Positions 55,264 to 63,840 of a DNA stretch of 64,000 nucleotides are shown here, piece by piece (the first letter of the stretch is position 1; every line of letters starts with the position of its first letter). The notes below the pieces were generated by a model. It was not told where the DNA came from and ran no database searches. It saw only the letters and a list, made by a program, of their open reading frames with translations. Position numbers and translations under genes: made by a program. Source of the stretch: Amycolatopsis lurida (GTDB taxonomy: Bacteria; Actinomycetota; Actinomycetes; Mycobacteriales; Pseudonocardiaceae); the NCBI RefSeq assembly GCF_900105055.1, contig NZ_FNTA01000004.1, positions 4,433,501 through 4,497,500 of the forward strand, read 5' to 3'.

Positions 55264-55722
55264 ATGACGGACCCGAAGACAGTGGTGACCGGTTTCCTTC
55301 AGGCCCTCGAAGAGTTCGACATCGATCGGGCGCTCGGCTTCGTGGCGATCGACATCGTCTACCAGAACGTCCCGCTGCCCCCGGCCCGCGGCCTTTCGGC
55401 GGTCGAGAAGCAGTTGCGCACCATGGCCCGCTACGGCACCGGGTTCGAGGCGCGCACCCACCACATCGCCGCCGACGGCCCGATCGTGCTGACCGAGCGC
55501 ACCGACGTCCTGCGGCGTGGTTCGTGGGAGGCCGAGTTCTGGGTGTGCGGCACGTTCGAAGTGCGCGACGGCCGGATCGTGCTGTGGCGGGACTACTTCG
55601 ACTGGACGACATTCCTGGCCGCGAGCGCGAAGGGCGCGGGCAAGGCGGCGGTCGCCGGGGCGAAGTCGCTCATCGGGAAGTACAAGGCACGGCAGAACCT
55701 CGTGAGTGGTAAGGACGGTTAG
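55264..55722 (+). CDS. Limonene-1,2-epoxide hydrolase-like protein
   Basis: A 152-aa protein of the SnoaL-like/limonene epoxide hydrolase fold. All catalytic residues of the family are visible: Tyr and Asn in DIVYQNVPLP, Arg and Asp in LTERTDVLRR, and Asp in LWRDYFDWTTF. It resembles mycobacterial EphG and probably hydrolyses lipophilic epoxides. ATG 55264 follows GGCAGG. The last eight codons form the left arm of a 23-bp palindrome whose apex is the stop codon. Confidence 0.88.
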   Translation: MTDPKTVVTGFLQALEEFDIDRALGFVAIDIVYQNVPLPPARGLSAVEKQLRTMARYGTGFEARTHHIAADGPIVLTERTDVLRRGSWEAEFWVCGTFEVRDGRIVLWRDYFDWTTFLAASAKGAGKAAVAGAKSLIGKYKARQNLVSGKDG

Positions 55723-55745
55723 AACCGTCCTTACCACTCACGAGG
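55698..55745 (+). terminator. Palindrome containing the epoxide hydrolase stop codon
   Basis: Arms 55698-55720 and 55723-55745 are perfect 23-bp complements (outer CCTCGTGAGTGG). The stop codon TAG (55720-55722) is at the apex, so half of the stem is coding sequence. Confidence 0.8.
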
Positions 55746-55869
55746 CGGAGCGTGAGGGCGGCCGATTCGCAACTCCGCTCCCGCCGGCTGGCCGCTGGGC
55801 ATCGCGAAAGTGGCTTTCGCGACATGCTGCCGCTCGACCCTCCTAGCCACTCACGAGGCGGAAATGACA

Positions 55870-55924
55870 CACCGCCGGTGTACGGGCTCCGTCCTCCCCC
55901 GACGGGTCCCGTGCACCGGCGGTG
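55870..55924 (-). terminator. Hairpins downstream of small membrane-protein gene
   Basis: CACCGCCGGTG (55870-55880) pairs with CACCGGCGGTG (55914-55924), extended by CGGG/CCCG. A second hairpin, GCATCGCGAAAG/CTTTCGCGACATGC, lies at 55799-55827. Both are in the path of minus-strand transcription from 55963. Confidence 0.6.
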
Positions 55925-55962
55925 CGCCCCCAGTTCCCCCTGCTCGCCCTCCCCGGCGAGCG

Positions 55963-56133
55963 TTAGAAGGTCGTGTGCCGGTCGGCCATGTCGGCCTGGC
56001 GCAGTACGGCGTCGAGCCGTGCTCCGCCGAAATGGGCCACCTGCCGTCCGCCGCGTTTCCGGTCGCGCAGGTCGACGGCCAAGGCGATGCTCAGCAGCAG
56101 AACCAGTGCCGTACCGACGATGAGCCAGTTCAT
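55963..56133 (-). CDS. Small single-pass membrane protein
   Basis: A 56-aa protein beginning MNWLIVGTALVLLLSIALAV, one transmembrane helix with a basic cytoplasmic tail (DLRDRKRGGRQ) and then QADMADRHTTF. The ATG at 56133 has a near-perfect GGAGGAGGT site at ideal spacing, which is the main support. No family is recognised. It lies downstream of a secreted BNR protein gene, separated by a hairpin. Confidence 0.75.
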   Translation of the reverse strand: MNWLIVGTALVLLLSIALAVDLRDRKRGGRQVAHFGGARLDAVLRQADMADRHTTF

Positions 56134-56147
56134 CGGACACCTCCTCC

Positions 56148-56188
56148 GGCGACGTGAGCCGAGGATTTGTGTCCTCGCTCACGTCGCC
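56148..56188 (-). terminator. Hairpin between BNR gene and small membrane-protein gene
   Basis: GGCGACGTGAG plus CGAGGA on one arm and the complement on the other (56148-56165 and 56172-56188) pair with one bulged base. It sits directly upstream of the small gene's ribosome binding site, so it could terminate the upstream transcript or shield that site. Confidence 0.5.
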
Positions 56189-56259
56189 AAAGGTAACTCC
56201 GGGAATGCCGGGTTGTACCCGGACTTGAGGTTCATTTAAGGCAGCGGAACACCAATGGG

Positions 56260-57588
56260 CTATTTCCGCGGGGTTCCCGCGACATAAATGTCACCGTCGG
56301 CCACGGAGACGTCACGGGCGCTGGACGCGCCGGTCGCCAGAATGCGGGCGGGGTCCCGGAAACCGGCGATCACTTCGACGCGCTGGACCGGTTTCGGTGT
56401 GGTGATCAAGGTTTCCGGCCGCCAGGTGCGCCCGTTCCCCAGCAGGAAGGTTTCGATGTTCGGCTTTCCGTCCCGGGTTCCGTAAACGCGCCATGTGCCG
56501 CCATTGAGCTGTTCCATCTCGCGCAATCGGAGTCCGTTCGCGACTTCGCGCACTTCCCAGTTCCGGCCGTTCCACGCGCCCGCGAAATCGCGCGGCGAGC
56601 CCGCGGCGTCGAACTGGAACCAGGTGACGAACGGTTCGCCGTCGCGCTGGGTGCCGACCTGCAGGATGTAGTCCGGCGACTTGAGCCCGCCGGGGAGTTC
56701 GAGCGGTGTTTCGACGACCTTGAGATACCGCTCCTGTTCGGCGTCGTCGACCTGCGTGCCGAGGTCGTGGCCCGCCGCGGAATAGAAGTGCAGGGTGTGG
56801 ACGTCGAACGACAGGTAGTAGACGTTCCGGTGGTAGACGTCGTGCTTGTGCTGCGTCGGTCCACCGCCCGCGAGCGTGTAGACGAACTGGATCCGCCCCC
56901 GCGACGGCAGGTACCGCAGCTGCCCGACGTAGACCTCGTCCATGTGGTCGGCCCGGCCCAGCGAGCCGAACGCCCACCGTTTCCCGGTCAGCCGCACGGA
57001 GTTCGCCCACGTCTTCCCGTGGTCGCGGGAAACGAGGTACTTCATCGGGCGGAAGTCGGAGTCCGCCGCCGGATCCAGTTCCTTCGTGGTCTCGCGGTAG
57101 AACAGGAACAGCGTGCCGTCGACGGTCTTCACCGGCATCGGGTAGCTCGCCGCGGCACCCTCGGGGACCTCGGCGTCGGTCCAGGTGCCGTCGAGGGAAT
57201 GCGCGAGCGGCGCGCGGCTGATCACGGTCCGCTTGTTGTGCATGCCGCGGAAGATCAGCAGATGCCCGTCGCCCGCCAGCAGCATCGTCGGGTAGTTGTG
57301 CGGATCGGACTCGCCGTCGGCGATCTTCTTCGGCGCCGTCCAGACGCTGGTCCGGTGGTCGTAGGCCTGGACGTAGGTGTCCGCGGCCTTGCCGGACCAC
57401 GAGATGAAGGTCTTGCGCGCGACCGGGTCGAAGATCCCGCCCGCGGTCGGCCGCCGGTCGGTGCGCGACGCGACCGTGCTCGCCGGGGTCATCACATCGA
57501 ACGCCGTCTTCTCCGGTGGTTTCGCCGCCGCCGGGGGAACCGGGATCACGAGACCGGCCGCGACGATCGCGCAAAGCAGTCTGCGCAT
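56260..57588 (-). CDS. Secreted BNR-repeat protein (BNR_4 type)
   Basis: A 442-aa exported protein with a signal peptide (RRLLCAIVAAGLVIPVPPAAA). The rest fits a sialidase-like beta-propeller of the BNR_4 family, with ISWSGKAADTYVQAYDHRTS and an Asp-box-like SRDHGKTWANSV. Catalytic residues of true sialidases cannot be confirmed, and related proteins include polysaccharide lyases. ATG 57588 follows AGGAGGCG. It is divergent from the nuclease gene across 173 bp. Confidence 0.82.
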   Translation of the reverse strand: MRRLLCAIVAAGLVIPVPPAAAKPPEKTAFDVMTPASTVASRTDRRPTAGGIFDPVARKTFISWSGKAADTYVQAYDHRTSVWTAPKKIADGESDPHNYPTMLLAGDGHLLIFRGMHNKRTVISRAPLAHSLDGTWTDAEVPEGAAASYPMPVKTVDGTLFLFYRETTKELDPAADSDFRPMKYLVSRDHGKTWANSVRLTGKRWAFGSLGRADHMDEVYVGQLRYLPSRGRIQFVYTLAGGGPTQHKHDVYHRNVYYLSFDVHTLHFYSAAGHDLGTQVDDAEQERYLKVVETPLELPGGLKSPDYILQVGTQRDGEPFVTWFQFDAAGSPRDFAGAWNGRNWEVREVANGLRLREMEQLNGGTWRVYGTRDGKPNIETFLLGNGRTWRPETLITTPKPVQRVEVIAGFRDPARILATGASSARDVSVADGDIYVAGTPRK

Positions 57589-57761
57589 GAATACGCCTCC
57601 TGGTGCGTAACAGGCGGCGGAGCTCGATCTTCGCACGCGGAAGCTCGGCGCGACCAGGGTCCGAACGGGCTAGCGGTGACGAATCGTTGCCTTGTCGTCT
57701 TCCTCATTTCACTTGTCCGGGGGAGTATGCCTCGACCGATCTTGTGAAAAGGGGACTCAGC

Positions 57762-60239
57762 GTGACCACATCCCGACGTGCCGCCCGGAGACGGGCCCTG
57801 ACCGTGGCCGTCGCCTCCGGCCTGGTCGTGAGCGGTGTCTCCGCTCCGGCCGCGCTCGCCGCGCCCAGCGCCGACGCCGTGATCGCCGAGGTCTACGGCG
57901 GTGGCGGCAACTCGGGCGCCACGCTGACTAACGACTTCGTCGAACTCGCCAACCGCGGCACGGCCACCGTGAGCCTCGACGGTTTCAGCGTCCAGTACGC
58001 GCCCGCGTCGGGGAACAGCTGGCAGGTCACGCCGCTGACTGGCAGTGTCGCGCCCGGCGCGCGGTACCTCATCGCGCAGGCGAAGGGCTCGGGCGGCACC
58101 GTCGCGCTGCCGTCGCCGGACGCCACCGGCTCGCTGGCCCTGTCCGCGACCGCGGGCACCATCGCGCTCGTCCAGGGCACCACGGCGCTGACCTGCAAGA
58201 CGGCCGCCGACTGCGCGGCCGACACCCGGATCAGGGACCTGGTCGGCTTCGGCGCGGCCGCCGTCATCCGCGAGGGTTCCCCGGCGCCGGCGCCGTCCAA
58301 CACCGCCTCCGTCGCCCGGGGAACGGCGCTCGCGGACACCGACGACAACGCCGCGGACTTCATTTCCGGCGCGCCCACGCCGACCAACGGCAAGGGTGAG
58401 ACGCCGGGCGAGACCGGTCCGCCACCGGTCGACGCCAAGATCCACGACATCCAGGGCACCACCCGGATCTCGCCGCTCAAGGATCGGAAGGTCGCCGGGG
58501 TCACCGGCGTCGTGACCGCGATCCGGGGCTTCGGTTCGGCGCGCGGGTTCTGGATCACCGACACCGCGCCCGATGCCGACCCGCGCACCAGCGAGGGCCT
58601 GTTCGTCTTCACCGGCTCGACCACGCCCGCCGTGGCCGTCGGCGACGCGGTGACCGCCGGCGGAACCGTCCGCGAGTTCTACCCGGACGCTCCCGCGACC
58701 TCGCCGTACCAGTCGCTCACCGAGCTGACGAGTGCACAGTGGACGGTCCAGTCGAGCGGGAACGCCCTGCCCGCCCCGACCGTCGTCGCGCCGGACACGG
58801 TGCCGGACACCGTCGCTCCCGCACCGGGCGGCAGCATCGAGCCGTTGCCGCTGGAGCCCGCGAAGTACTCGCTGGACTTCTGGGAGACCCACGAGAGCGA
58901 GATCGTCAGCGTCTCCGACGCGCGCGTCGTCGGCCCGACGTCGTCGTTCAACGAGCTTTACGTGACCACCAAGCCGAAGCAGAACCCGAGCGTCCGCGGC
59001 GGCGCGGTGTACCTGGACTACGACCGGCTCAACACCGGCGTGCTCAAGGTCGCGTCGCTGATCCCGTTCGCCCAGCAGCCGTTCCCGAAGGTCAATACCG
59101 GCGACGTTCTCACCGGAGAGACCTCCGGCCCGGTCGAGTACAGCAACTTCGGCGGCTACACGCTGTTCGCGACGACGTTGGGCGCCGCCAAGGACAACGG
59201 GTTGCAACGCGAGAGCACCCGCGCGCAGCGCAGCGGTGAGCTTTCGGTGGCCACCTACAACGTCGAGAACCTGTCCGCTTTGGACAGCGCGGAGAAGTTC
59301 GGCGAACTGGCCAAGGCCGTCGTCGGCAACCTGGCGAAGCCGGACATCCTGAACCTGGAAGAGATCCAGGACAACAACGGGCCGGCCAACGACGGCACCG
59401 TCGCCGCCGATCAGACGTTGCAGAAGTTCGTCGACGCGATCGTCGCCGCCGGTGGCCCGCGTTACGAGTGGCGTCAGATCGACCCGGAGAACGGCAAGGA
59501 CGGTGGTCAGCCGGGCGGCAACATCCGCGTCGGCTTCCTGTTCAACCCGGCGCGTGTGTCCTTTGTGGACCGGCCGGGTGGTACCGCGACCACGCCCGTC
59601 GACGTGGTCGAGGAACGCGGCAAGACCCACCTGACCGTCTCGCCCGGCCGGGTCGACCCGGCGAACGAGGCGTGGGCGGCCAGCCGCAAACCGCTGGTCG
59701 GCGAATTCGTCTTCAAGGGACGCACCGTGTTCGTCATCGCGAACCACTTCAACTCCAAGGGCGGCGACCAGCCGACCCACGGCCGCAACCAGCCGCCGGT
59801 CCGGAGTTCCGAGGTGCAGCGGGCCAAGCAGGCGACGGTGCTTCGCGGCTTCGTCGACAAGCTGCTCGCGTCGGACAAGAACGCGAACATCGTCGTGGCG
59901 GGTGACCTGAACGACTACCCGTTCTCGCCCGCCGTCGAAACGCTGACCGCCGGTGGCGCGCTGAAGGACCTCATCGCGTCGCTGCCCGAGAACGAGCGGT
60001 ACAGCTACGTTTTCGAGGGTCAGTCGCAGGTGCTCGACCACATCCTGGCGTCGAAGGCGCCGCGCGGGCTCGACTACGACGTCGTCCACCTGAACGCCGA
60101 GTTCGCGAAGCAGGCGAGCGACCACGATCCGCAGGTGCTCCGGTTCCGGCCGAGCGCGGGCAACCCGGTCCAGGACGCGTTCCACGACCTGGCGGACTAC
60201 CTGGAGAAGGTGCTCGGCCCTTACCTGCCGAAGCCGTAG
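57762..60239 (+). CDS. Extracellular endonuclease/exonuclease/phosphatase with lamin-tail domain (ExeM/NucH-like)
   Basis: An 825-aa exported nuclease. A signal peptide (residues about 10-35) precedes a lamin-tail domain (AVIAEVYGGGGNSGATLTND), an OB-like region from about 230, and the EEP catalytic domain from about 490: SVATYNVENLSAL, the Glu in LNLEEIQDNNG, ANHFNSKGGD, VVAGDLNDYPFS and SDHDPQVLRF. It probably degrades extracellular DNA for phosphate or nucleotide recovery. The GTG at 57762 follows AAAAGGGG. A palindrome and the second 21-nt array follow. Confidence 0.9.
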   Translation: MTTSRRAARRRALTVAVASGLVVSGVSAPAALAAPSADAVIAEVYGGGGNSGATLTNDFVELANRGTATVSLDGFSVQYAPASGNSWQVTPLTGSVAPGARYLIAQAKGSGGTVALPSPDATGSLALSATAGTIALVQGTTALTCKTAADCAADTRIRDLVGFGAAAVIREGSPAPAPSNTASVARGTALADTDDNAADFISGAPTPTNGKGETPGETGPPPVDAKIHDIQGTTRISPLKDRKVAGVTGVVTAIRGFGSARGFWITDTAPDADPRTSEGLFVFTGSTTPAVAVGDAVTAGGTVREFYPDAPATSPYQSLTELTSAQWTVQSSGNALPAPTVVAPDTVPDTVAPAPGGSIEPLPLEPAKYSLDFWETHESEIVSVSDARVVGPTSSFNELYVTTKPKQNPSVRGGAVYLDYDRLNTGVLKVASLIPFAQQPFPKVNTGDVLTGETSGPVEYSNFGGYTLFATTLGAAKDNGLQRESTRAQRSGELSVATYNVENLSALDSAEKFGELAKAVVGNLAKPDILNLEEIQDNNGPANDGTVAADQTLQKFVDAIVAAGGPRYEWRQIDPENGKDGGQPGGNIRVGFLFNPARVSFVDRPGGTATTPVDVVEERGKTHLTVSPGRVDPANEAWAASRKPLVGEFVFKGRTVFVIANHFNSKGGDQPTHGRNQPPVRSSEVQRAKQATVLRGFVDKLLASDKNANIVVAGDLNDYPFSPAVETLTAGGALKDLIASLPENERYSYVFEGQSQVLDHILASKAPRGLDYDVVHLNAEFAKQASDHDPQVLRFRPSAGNPVQDAFHDLADYLEKVLGPYLPKP

Positions 60240-60248
60240 CTCTCCCGC

Positions 60249-60293
60249 GTGAAGGCCCCTTCCCCCGGCTCAGCCGAGGGAAGGGGCCTTCAC
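60249..60293 (+). terminator. GTGAAGGCCCCTTC palindrome after nuclease gene
   Basis: GTGAAGGCCCCTTCCC (60249-60264) pairs with 60278-60293, and CGGCT/AGCCG forms the inner stem. It starts ten bases past the stop codon and is very similar to the palindromes at 18807 and 28051. Confidence 0.78.
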
Positions 60294-60311
60294 ACGTGTT
60301 ACGCCCCCGCT

Positions 60312-60717
60312 CACGCGAGTTACGCCCCCGCTCACGCGAGTTACGCCCCCGCTCACGCGAGTTACGCCCTCAATCACGCGAGTCACGCCCTCAATCACGC
60401 GAGTCACGCCCCCAATCACGCGAGTCACGCCCTCGAACACCCGTGTCGTCCGCCCAGTCACGCGTGTCGTCCGTCTGATCACGTGTGTCGTCCATCCAGT
60501 CACAAGTCCCTTCCATCGAGTACGCGTGGTCGAAGGCGCAACTTGCGTGCTTGAAGGCGTAACTCACGTGGCCGAAGGCGCAACTTGCGTGCTTGAAGGC
60601 GTAACTCACGTGATCGGAGGCGTAACTCGCGTGCTTGAAGGCGTAACTCACGTGATCAGGCGGCGCACACCCGTGATTGGAAGGCGAACTCGCGTGATTG
60701 GACGGACGACACGCGGG
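60312..60717. repeat. Array 2 of degenerate 21-nt repeat, convergent orientation
   Basis: About 19 units run at a 21-bp step. In the left block CACGCG-type cores recur at 60312, 60333, 60354, 60375, 60396, 60417, 60438, 60459, 60480 and 60501 (unit CACGCGAGTTACGCCCCCGCT, then variants with GTGTCGTCCGCCC). From 60529 to 60717 nine units run inverted, for example CTTGAAGGCGTAACTCACGTG. The 15-mer at 60333-60347 is perfectly complementary to 60619-60633. The array runs up to two bases before the stop of the convergent gene at 60720. No gene is supported in 60240-60719. Confidence 0.88.
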
Positions 60718-60719
60718 GG

Positions 60720-61091
60720 TCAGGAGCGTTTGGCGCGCCACCCCAGGGAAAGCACCGCCTGCACGAGTTCCTGGTAGCTCGGCTTGACCTCTTCGAGGTA
60801 CTTCTCCAGGTAACCGGGCCGCGCGGTCGGCACCGGCCTCGGGTCCTCGTCGTCGGGCAGCCACGACAGCCCTTCGACGTTGTGCTGAGCCATCTTCCAC
60901 CAGCGCGTGCACCGGTCGACGGCGCGCTGCTCGCGTTCGGCGGCGTCCGCGACGGCCTGGTGCGCCTCGGCGAGCCGGGCCTCCAGCTCGTCCGCGCGGC
61001 CGATCTCCCAGTCGCGGAGGTTCTCCGCCGAAGCGCGCGCGAGGCCGACGATCTCCTTGTACCGCATGGCCGCGGTGATGCCGTCATCCAT
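60720..61091 (-). CDS. Hypothetical helical protein of the FtsK-like operon
   Basis: A 123-aa protein with a long N-terminal coiled-coil region (DELEARLAEAHQAVADAAER) followed by a Trp-rich segment (CTRWWKMAQHNVEGLSWLPD). It matches no family I know. The ATG lies inside the 3' end of the FtsK/SpoIIIE-type gene (8-bp overlap), so the two are translationally coupled and the products probably work together. Confidence 0.75.
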   Translation of the reverse strand: MDDGITAAMRYKEIVGLARASAENLRDWEIGRADELEARLAEAHQAVADAAEREQRAVDRCTRWWKMAQHNVEGLSWLPDDEDPRPVPTARPGYLEKYLEEVKPSYQELVQAVLSLGWRAKRS

Positions 61092-63825
61092 CGAGAAGCC
61101 CTTCCGGACGCTGGAACGGGATGATCACCTCAGGGGCGCCGTGGGTGGTGCGGTCGAAGAACAGCGCCCGGCCCGGCCGCGGCGACCAGTGCACGACCTG
61201 TCCGGCGGCGAACGGCGACAGTTCGTTGCCCTGGACGTCCAACGCCGCCCAGGTCCCGATGTCGTCCGTGCCCGCGAAACCGAGCGTGTCCTTCAGCCGC
61301 GCGATGCTGCGCCACCAGCCGATGGTGTGGACGCCGTGCGTCGGGCCCTGCTTCAGCAGCACCCGAAGCTGATCCAAACCGCTCTTGAGCTGTCCGGGTG
61401 CCTTCGCCTCCAGCGCGGGGATCGACGCGTCGACGCCGTACAACAGCAGCACCCGAGCTTTGTCCAAAGAGGACAGGTTCTCCGCGATATCGATTACCCG
61501 GGCGGGCAAATCGTCGACGAGGGTGGCCTCGTGTCCGTCCGCGCGCAGGCGTTCGACCAGCTCCGCCACGGCGGGGACGGACGCCTCGATGGGGCACGAG
61601 AGCACGAACTCCACCGATTCGTAGCGATACTGACGGGCGAGCGATCGGGCGGCGGAGTCCATGATGGACAGTGCTTCCGCGGTCGCCGCACCGAGCACGG
61701 CGACGTTGCGCCCCGGCGCCTTCGGCAGCTCGACCCCGCAGGCGGCCTCGTCGACGTCGATGGACTGGCCGAGCAGCGCCCGCGGCCGGTCGGTCGGCTT
61801 CAGATCCGCGAACGCCGGGAACTGTTCCAGCACGGGGGAATGCGCGCCGTCGAACAGCCGCGGCCGTTTGAACGATTCCGAGTATCGCTCCCAGAGCCGG
61901 TGCTGCAGCTTGTTGAAGACGTCCTTGGTGCTCGCGTCCGGCACGTGGGCGAGCTGGTTCCCGTGCGCCACCCCGGAATCGTGGTTGATCACCGCGTGCC
62001 ACTTCGGCGCCGAGACCGCCGCGTTGTTGGTTTCGGCCAGCACGCGCCGCGCCTTCGGCATCGCGATCCGCAGCGTGCACTGCTCGAACACCGCCGGTTT
62101 GCCCCAGAAGGCCTCGATCCCGGCGACGTCCTGGCTCGCCAGCACCAGGTGGATGCCCTGAGACCGGCCTCGCCGCGCGATGTCCTCCAGCAGCTGGGTC
62201 GCGGTCGCCGTCACGCCGTCACGGCCGGCGAACAGGTACTGAAACTCGTCGATCACCGCGACGATCCGCGGCCAGTGCCCGCCGGGATCCTGCTCGCGCA
62301 GGTCCGAGAGGTTGGTGACCTCGTGCAGTTTCGCCGCGGCGGATCGGCGGCGCAGTTCGTCGGCGAGGAAGCGCAACAGTGCCAGGCCGAACTCGCGGTC
62401 GGTGTTGACGTTGACCCCGATGAGCTTGGCGTGTGGCAGCCAGCTGGCGTCCCGTCGTCCCGGAGCGAGCCCGGCGAACGACACGCCCTCCTTGAAGTCC
62501 AGCAGGTACAGCGCGAGTTCGTCCGGCGAGTACCGCGCCGCGAGGCTGCCGAGCAGCGAGTACAGGAAGTTCGTCTTCCCCGAACCGCTCGGCCCGCCGA
62601 TGAGCACGTGCGGGCTGGCGTCGCCGATGACGACCTCCACCGGCTCGCCCTCGAAGAACCCGACCGGCGCCCGCAGTTCGCGCGCCGAGCTTTCCTTGCC
62701 CAGTTCGGTCGGCAGGAGGTCGGCGAACGCGCGGGGCCCGCCCTGTTTGGCGATCAGCGCTTCGGCGATCCGCCCGGCGGCGCGGATGACCTGCCCGGAC
62801 GGCATCGGCGGGTCGAGGTCGACGATCAGGTCGGGGCCGGTCATGCTGCTCATCGCGTGCCGGTCGTCGCGCAGGCTCAGCGTTTCGACCGACGTCGACA
62901 GCATGGTCGGCACGTCGACCAGGATCAGGCAGATCCCGGCCGCGAGCGCCCCCGTGGCGACTCGTTTCAGTTCGCGGGCGCGCTCCGGTTCGAGGGTTTC
63001 GCCGTTGCCGTAGAGCACCGCGACGCGGAACGGTTCGACGCGCTGGCCGCTCGCCCGCCGGATCTCCCGCAGCGACGTGTGCCCCGCCTGCATCCCGGTC
63101 GCGTGGATGCGGCGGATGTGGCCCGCCAGTTCGTCGAGGAGGTCTTCGAGCCGTCCCGGGTCGTACAGCGTCAGCGCGCTCGTGCGGCTCAGTGGGTAGA
63201 GGTCGGGCAGGATCGCGGTCAGCTGCCCGACGTCCCACAGGTGGACGCGGACGGCGCCGGGCTCGAACGTGCTCAGGATCCGCATCAGCAGGTTCTGCAC
63301 GATGCCGTCCACCGCGGCCCTGGTCTTGGGCGCCGACGTGATGGACAGGTGCGACTCGTCGAGCAGGGGCACCGCGACGTCGAACGTGCGCGGGACGTCC
63401 TTGCCCGAAACGGTCGCCGAGCCGACACGCCACAGTCCCGGCGCGGTGATGCCGGGATTCCCGCCGACGCGGCCGAGCCAGTTGCCCGGCGGCTGGCTCG
63501 CGGGGCCCGGCGCGTTGTGCGCGACGAGTTCGCGCAACGCGTTCGGGCCCGCTTCCCAGTCCGCGTAGAACTGGCCGCGCACACTGCCGAGCAGGCCGAA
63601 CACCTCGTTCGCGGCGGGATGCCGCGACCATTCGGCGTACTGCTCCGAGGTGGAGTTGTTCATCCCCACCCGGACTATGTGCTGTTCCAGCTCCAGTTTG
63701 GCCAGTTCCGCCTCGGCGGACTGGCGGGCGCCGGCGGCGGCGCCGAGGACGAGCCCGATCTGGTGCCGGACCCGCTCCAGCGCCGTAACGACGCGATTGC
63801 GCTGTTCACTCGCTTTGCTGCCCAT
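61084..63825 (-). CDS. FtsK/SpoIIIE-type ATPase of unknown function
   Basis: A 913-aa cytoplasmic ATPase. An N-terminal coiled coil (residues about 15-55) and a degenerate domain precede the central FtsK/SpoIIIE motor with Walker A GGPSGSGKTNF near residue 410, Walker B VAVIDEFQYLF near 522 and a sensor region GIHLVLASQDVAG. A second, Walker-less domain follows from about 650. There is no transmembrane segment and no gamma DNA-orientation domain, so it is not the cell-division translocase FtsK. Flanking small helical genes are coupled to it (15-bp gap and 8-bp overlap). Confidence 0.87.
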   Translation of the reverse strand: MGSKASEQRNRVVTALERVRHQIGLVLGAAAGARQSAEAELAKLELEQHIVRVGMNNSTSEQYAEWSRHPAANEVFGLLGSVRGQFYADWEAGPNALRELVAHNAPGPASQPPGNWLGRVGGNPGITAPGLWRVGSATVSGKDVPRTFDVAVPLLDESHLSITSAPKTRAAVDGIVQNLLMRILSTFEPGAVRVHLWDVGQLTAILPDLYPLSRTSALTLYDPGRLEDLLDELAGHIRRIHATGMQAGHTSLREIRRASGQRVEPFRVAVLYGNGETLEPERARELKRVATGALAAGICLILVDVPTMLSTSVETLSLRDDRHAMSSMTGPDLIVDLDPPMPSGQVIRAAGRIAEALIAKQGGPRAFADLLPTELGKESSARELRAPVGFFEGEPVEVVIGDASPHVLIGGPSGSGKTNFLYSLLGSLAARYSPDELALYLLDFKEGVSFAGLAPGRRDASWLPHAKLIGVNVNTDREFGLALLRFLADELRRRSAAAKLHEVTNLSDLREQDPGGHWPRIVAVIDEFQYLFAGRDGVTATATQLLEDIARRGRSQGIHLVLASQDVAGIEAFWGKPAVFEQCTLRIAMPKARRVLAETNNAAVSAPKWHAVINHDSGVAHGNQLAHVPDASTKDVFNKLQHRLWERYSESFKRPRLFDGAHSPVLEQFPAFADLKPTDRPRALLGQSIDVDEAACGVELPKAPGRNVAVLGAATAEALSIMDSAARSLARQYRYESVEFVLSCPIEASVPAVAELVERLRADGHEATLVDDLPARVIDIAENLSSLDKARVLLLYGVDASIPALEAKAPGQLKSGLDQLRVLLKQGPTHGVHTIGWWRSIARLKDTLGFAGTDDIGTWAALDVQGNELSPFAAGQVVHWSPRPGRALFFDRTTHGAPEVIIPFQRPEGLLDG

Positions 63826-63840
63826 ACCGGCTCGCCGATC

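Noticed and set aside
57546..60185. 879-codon minus-strand frame opposite the nuclease
   Set aside because: Low-complexity Arg/Gly/Val translation typical of an antisense shadow in GC-rich DNA.
60249..60554. Open frames across array 2 encoding heptapeptide repeats such as HASYAPA
   Set aside because: A 21-nt period leaves several frames open on both strands; no start site or composition favours any, and the orientation switch destroys the repeat.
60312..60717. CRISPR array
   Set aside because: Units are contiguous and degenerate with no unique spacers, and there are no cas genes in the window.
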